Positions 6,026 to 7,822 of a stretch of 7,822 bases of DNA are shown in pieces (the first letter of the stretch is position 1; each line of letters opens with the position of its first letter). This DNA is from JASHZA01 sp035624865 (lineage in GTDB: Bacteria > Desulfobacterota > Binatia > Binatales > Binataceae): positions 1 to 7,822 of the forward strand of contig DASPQS010000199.1 in assembly GCA_035624865.1 (NCBI GenBank), in the 5' to 3' direction. The notes under the pieces are model-generated. The model made no database searches, was not told the DNA's origin, and worked only from the letters and a program-made list of their open reading frames with translations. Both the position numbers and the translations under genes were made by a program.

Positions 6026-7801
6026 TCAGATCCAGTTCCGCAACCCCGCTCCCTCGAGCCACATGCGCGCGTAATAGCCATCGCGGGCGATCGGGATACC
6101 AAGCCAAACCGGCAGAAAGTAGATGAACGCCATCATCGCGAGCGCCACAAAAACACAAAAGATCAGCCGATCAGCGCGACGAAAATTGAAAGCCACAAGA
6201 TAGGCGAATAACAGAATCACTACCGCAGGCAGACCGGCGTACGGGCGCCATTGTGTAGGAATGATCGCCGGCTTCAAAACGAAGGCGATATGGCCGACAC
6301 CGATGATCAACGCCGGCAACAAGGCCAGGAACAACGCGAAACTCTCCCAGAATTCGCTCTCGCCCCTCCAGAAGTCGGCCAGGACCGCGCCCAGTGCGAG
6401 ATATCCGAGATAGACGGAAGGCATGTAATGGTAAAGGAAGAGGATGCGGCCCACCGGAATCCACATCGCCAGGTAGGCGAGATATCCGGTTACGATGAAA
6501 GTTCGCGCCACGTTCGGGCGCTCGCTCGCGCGCACCGCCATAATCGTCATCGCCGGAATCACGGCCCACCACGTCAGCGGGTTGCCCGCCCCCCAGATGG
6601 TAGAGACGTCGCCTTGGGGCGGAAAGTTTTGCCAGTAGGCCACGGGCCGCAACATAAGCGGCCAGCTCCACCACGGCGAAGCGTACGGATGGGTCGCGGT
6701 TGAAACGCTTTTCTCGTACCACACCACGCCCTTGTAGTACTGGAAAAGATCTTCGATGCCGCCCCACCATCCCAGGTAATAGTGGGGCAGGAAAGACGCG
6801 ATGTAGAAGATGGCCGAAACCGAACCCATCACGATCAGTCCGCCCATCGCCAGCCGCATCTGCGTGGAAACCGGCTCCGAGTGAGCTTCAGTGACAGGCC
6901 GCAGCAGCGTGAATGCAACGAAGCCGGCGACCAGGAGGAAAGTTATCGCCGGCACATAGAGCTTCGAACCGAGGCAAAGACCCAGCACGATCCCGAGGTA
7001 GACCAACGTACGGCGGCGCTCCCGCGCCTCCGGCGTCTGTATAAGGCGAAACAGCAACAGGTAGGAAATCGCGGCAAAAGTCAGGTACACGATGTCGATG
7101 CAACCGATGCGCGAGTCGACGATGAAAAATCCGTCGCAGGCGACGAACCCCGCCGCCAGCGCAGCCGCCAGTCGCGAACCAAACATCCGCCGCCCGAGCA
7201 AGTAGGTCACCGCGACGAGTATGGTGCCAAGCGTTGCGTTGCCCAGCCGCCAGCTCGATGAGTAATCTCCAAACAGCGCGATTCCCAGCGCAATGATCAT
7301 TTTTGCGATCGGGGGATGAGGATCGAGAAAGGGCTCCCCATGAAGATAATGCCGCGCCTGACCGACGAAATGAACTTCATCGAAAACAATCTCGCCCGGA
7401 TGTCCGAGATGCCAGAAGCGAAGCAAGGCGGCGACCACCGTTAGCGCTGAAATCGCGATGGTGTCGAGCTTTGTCCATGGAAAGCTTGCGAAGGTATCTG
7501 CGGGGGCGGGGCTCAATTTGAAGCTGGCGGACCAATCCTTTAGCGCCATTCGAAACCTCGCTTCGCCTCTCGCAGCAAGACTCGCCGCCTCAACCCCCGC
7601 CGCCTGAACCGCTTCCGCCGGCCCGCCGGATCGCGCATATCCGTACGCAGCAGCGATCGCGAATGCGACCAGATTAATCAGGGAAACGGCCATCGCCGCG
7701 GGGTCACGCGCATCGAGAAACACGGTCGTGCGAAACGTATGGAGGACGTATGCCAGGTTTACGAGGCATGTCAGGGTGAGCACTCCAAAAACCGCGAGCA
7801 T
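6026..7801 (-). CDS. PMT-family (GT39) polyprenyl-phosphate-mannose-dependent protein mannosyltransferase homologue
   Basis: This polytopic GT-C glycosyltransferase of 591 residues has roughly 14-16 hydrophobic helices. Relatives move mannose from a polyprenyl- or dolichyl-phosphate carrier to Ser/Thr of exported proteins. The resemblance to eukaryotic and mycobacterial PMTs is strong. The first large loop has 'IVFDEVHF' (138-145) with the catalytic D141-E142 pair, then 'DPHPPIAKMI' (160-169). 'DSRIGCIDIVY' (229-239) and 'GSKLYVP' (278-284) follow. The C-terminal four-helix part has 'GAGNPLTWW' (404-412), 'FLYHYMPSVYLGYLALG' (455-471) and an ending 'MWLEGAGLRNWI'. The ATG at 7801 has AGGAG 6 bases upstream, yet the frame stays open to the window end, so a longer protein is possible. 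The PMT core starts only near residue 110; an internal ATG at 7549 (Met85) with GAGG before it would give a 507-residue, family-sized enzyme. The acceptor and sugar are not determined. Confidence 0.9.
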   Translation of the reverse strand: MLAVFGVLTLTCLVNLAYVLHTFRTTVFLDARDPAAMAVSLINLVAFAIAAAYGYARSGGPAEAVQAAGVEAASLAARGEARFRMALKDWSASFKLSPAPADTFASFPWTKLDTIAISALTVVAALLRFWHLGHPGEIVFDEVHFVGQARHYLHGEPFLDPHPPIAKMIIALGIALFGDYSSSWRLGNATLGTILVAVTYLLGRRMFGSRLAAALAAGFVACDGFFIVDSRIGCIDIVYLTFAAISYLLLFRLIQTPEARERRRTLVYLGIVLGLCLGSKLYVPAITFLLVAGFVAFTLLRPVTEAHSEPVSTQMRLAMGGLIVMGSVSAIFYIASFLPHYYLGWWGGIEDLFQYYKGVVWYEKSVSTATHPYASPWWSWPLMLRPVAYWQNFPPQGDVSTIWGAGNPLTWWAVIPAMTIMAVRASERPNVARTFIVTGYLAYLAMWIPVGRILFLYHYMPSVYLGYLALGAVLADFWRGESEFWESFALFLALLPALIIGVGHIAFVLKPAIIPTQWRPYAGLPAVVILLFAYLVAFNFRRADRLIFCVFVALAMMAFIYFLPVWLGIPIARDGYYARMWLEGAGLRNWI

Positions 7802-7822
7802 CGCCGGCTCCTCGATCGCAAG

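Overview
This 7.8-kb window is GC-rich chromosomal DNA from a bacterium. It carries tightly packed genes, several GTG starts and good Shine-Dalgarno (SD) sites. No mobile element, CRISPR array, rRNA or tRNA was seen. The gene order yebC-ruvC-ruvA-ruvB, a bacterial O-mannosyltransferase homologue and lipoprotein signals suggest a Gram-negative lineage, perhaps of the Acidobacteria, Desulfobacterota or Binatota kind. That placement is an inference from general character only; no marker gene here fixes it.

Layout. (1) Positions 1-188, plus strand: the 3' end of a GNAT-type N-acetyltransferase gene. (2) Positions 213-3221, minus strand: a compact operon read yebC, ruvC, ruvA, ruvB. RuvA and RuvB form the Holliday-junction branch-migration motor and RuvC is the resolvase. 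YebC is a TACO1-type protein linked to translation. ruvC/ruvA overlap by 4 bases and ruvA/ruvB by 11, so the three Ruv proteins are probably translationally coupled. (3) Positions 3222-3363: a divergent intergenic region with candidate sigma-70-type promoters on both strands and short inverted repeats. (4) Positions 3364-3945, plus strand: a small predicted lipoprotein of unknown function. (5) Positions 3946-4121: an intergenic stretch with a TTGACA box, a GC-rich hairpin and a strong SD. (6) Positions 4122-5207, plus strand: a zinc-dependent medium-chain alcohol/polyol dehydrogenase. (7) Positions 5240-7801, minus strand, reaching the window edge: a PMT-family (GT39) multi-spanning mannosyltransferase homologue, followed after 6 bases by a membrane-anchored extracytoplasmic beta-sandwich protein resembling family 4/9 carbohydrate-binding modules.

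The ruv operon is ordinary core recombination machinery. The least ordinary part is the PMT plus CBM-like pair. It looks like a two-gene unit for modifying or recognising glycans outside the cytoplasmic membrane, and its transferase carries an unexplained N-terminal two-helix extension. Nothing here amounts to a clearly new system; that pair and the divergent promoter region are the places to look again.
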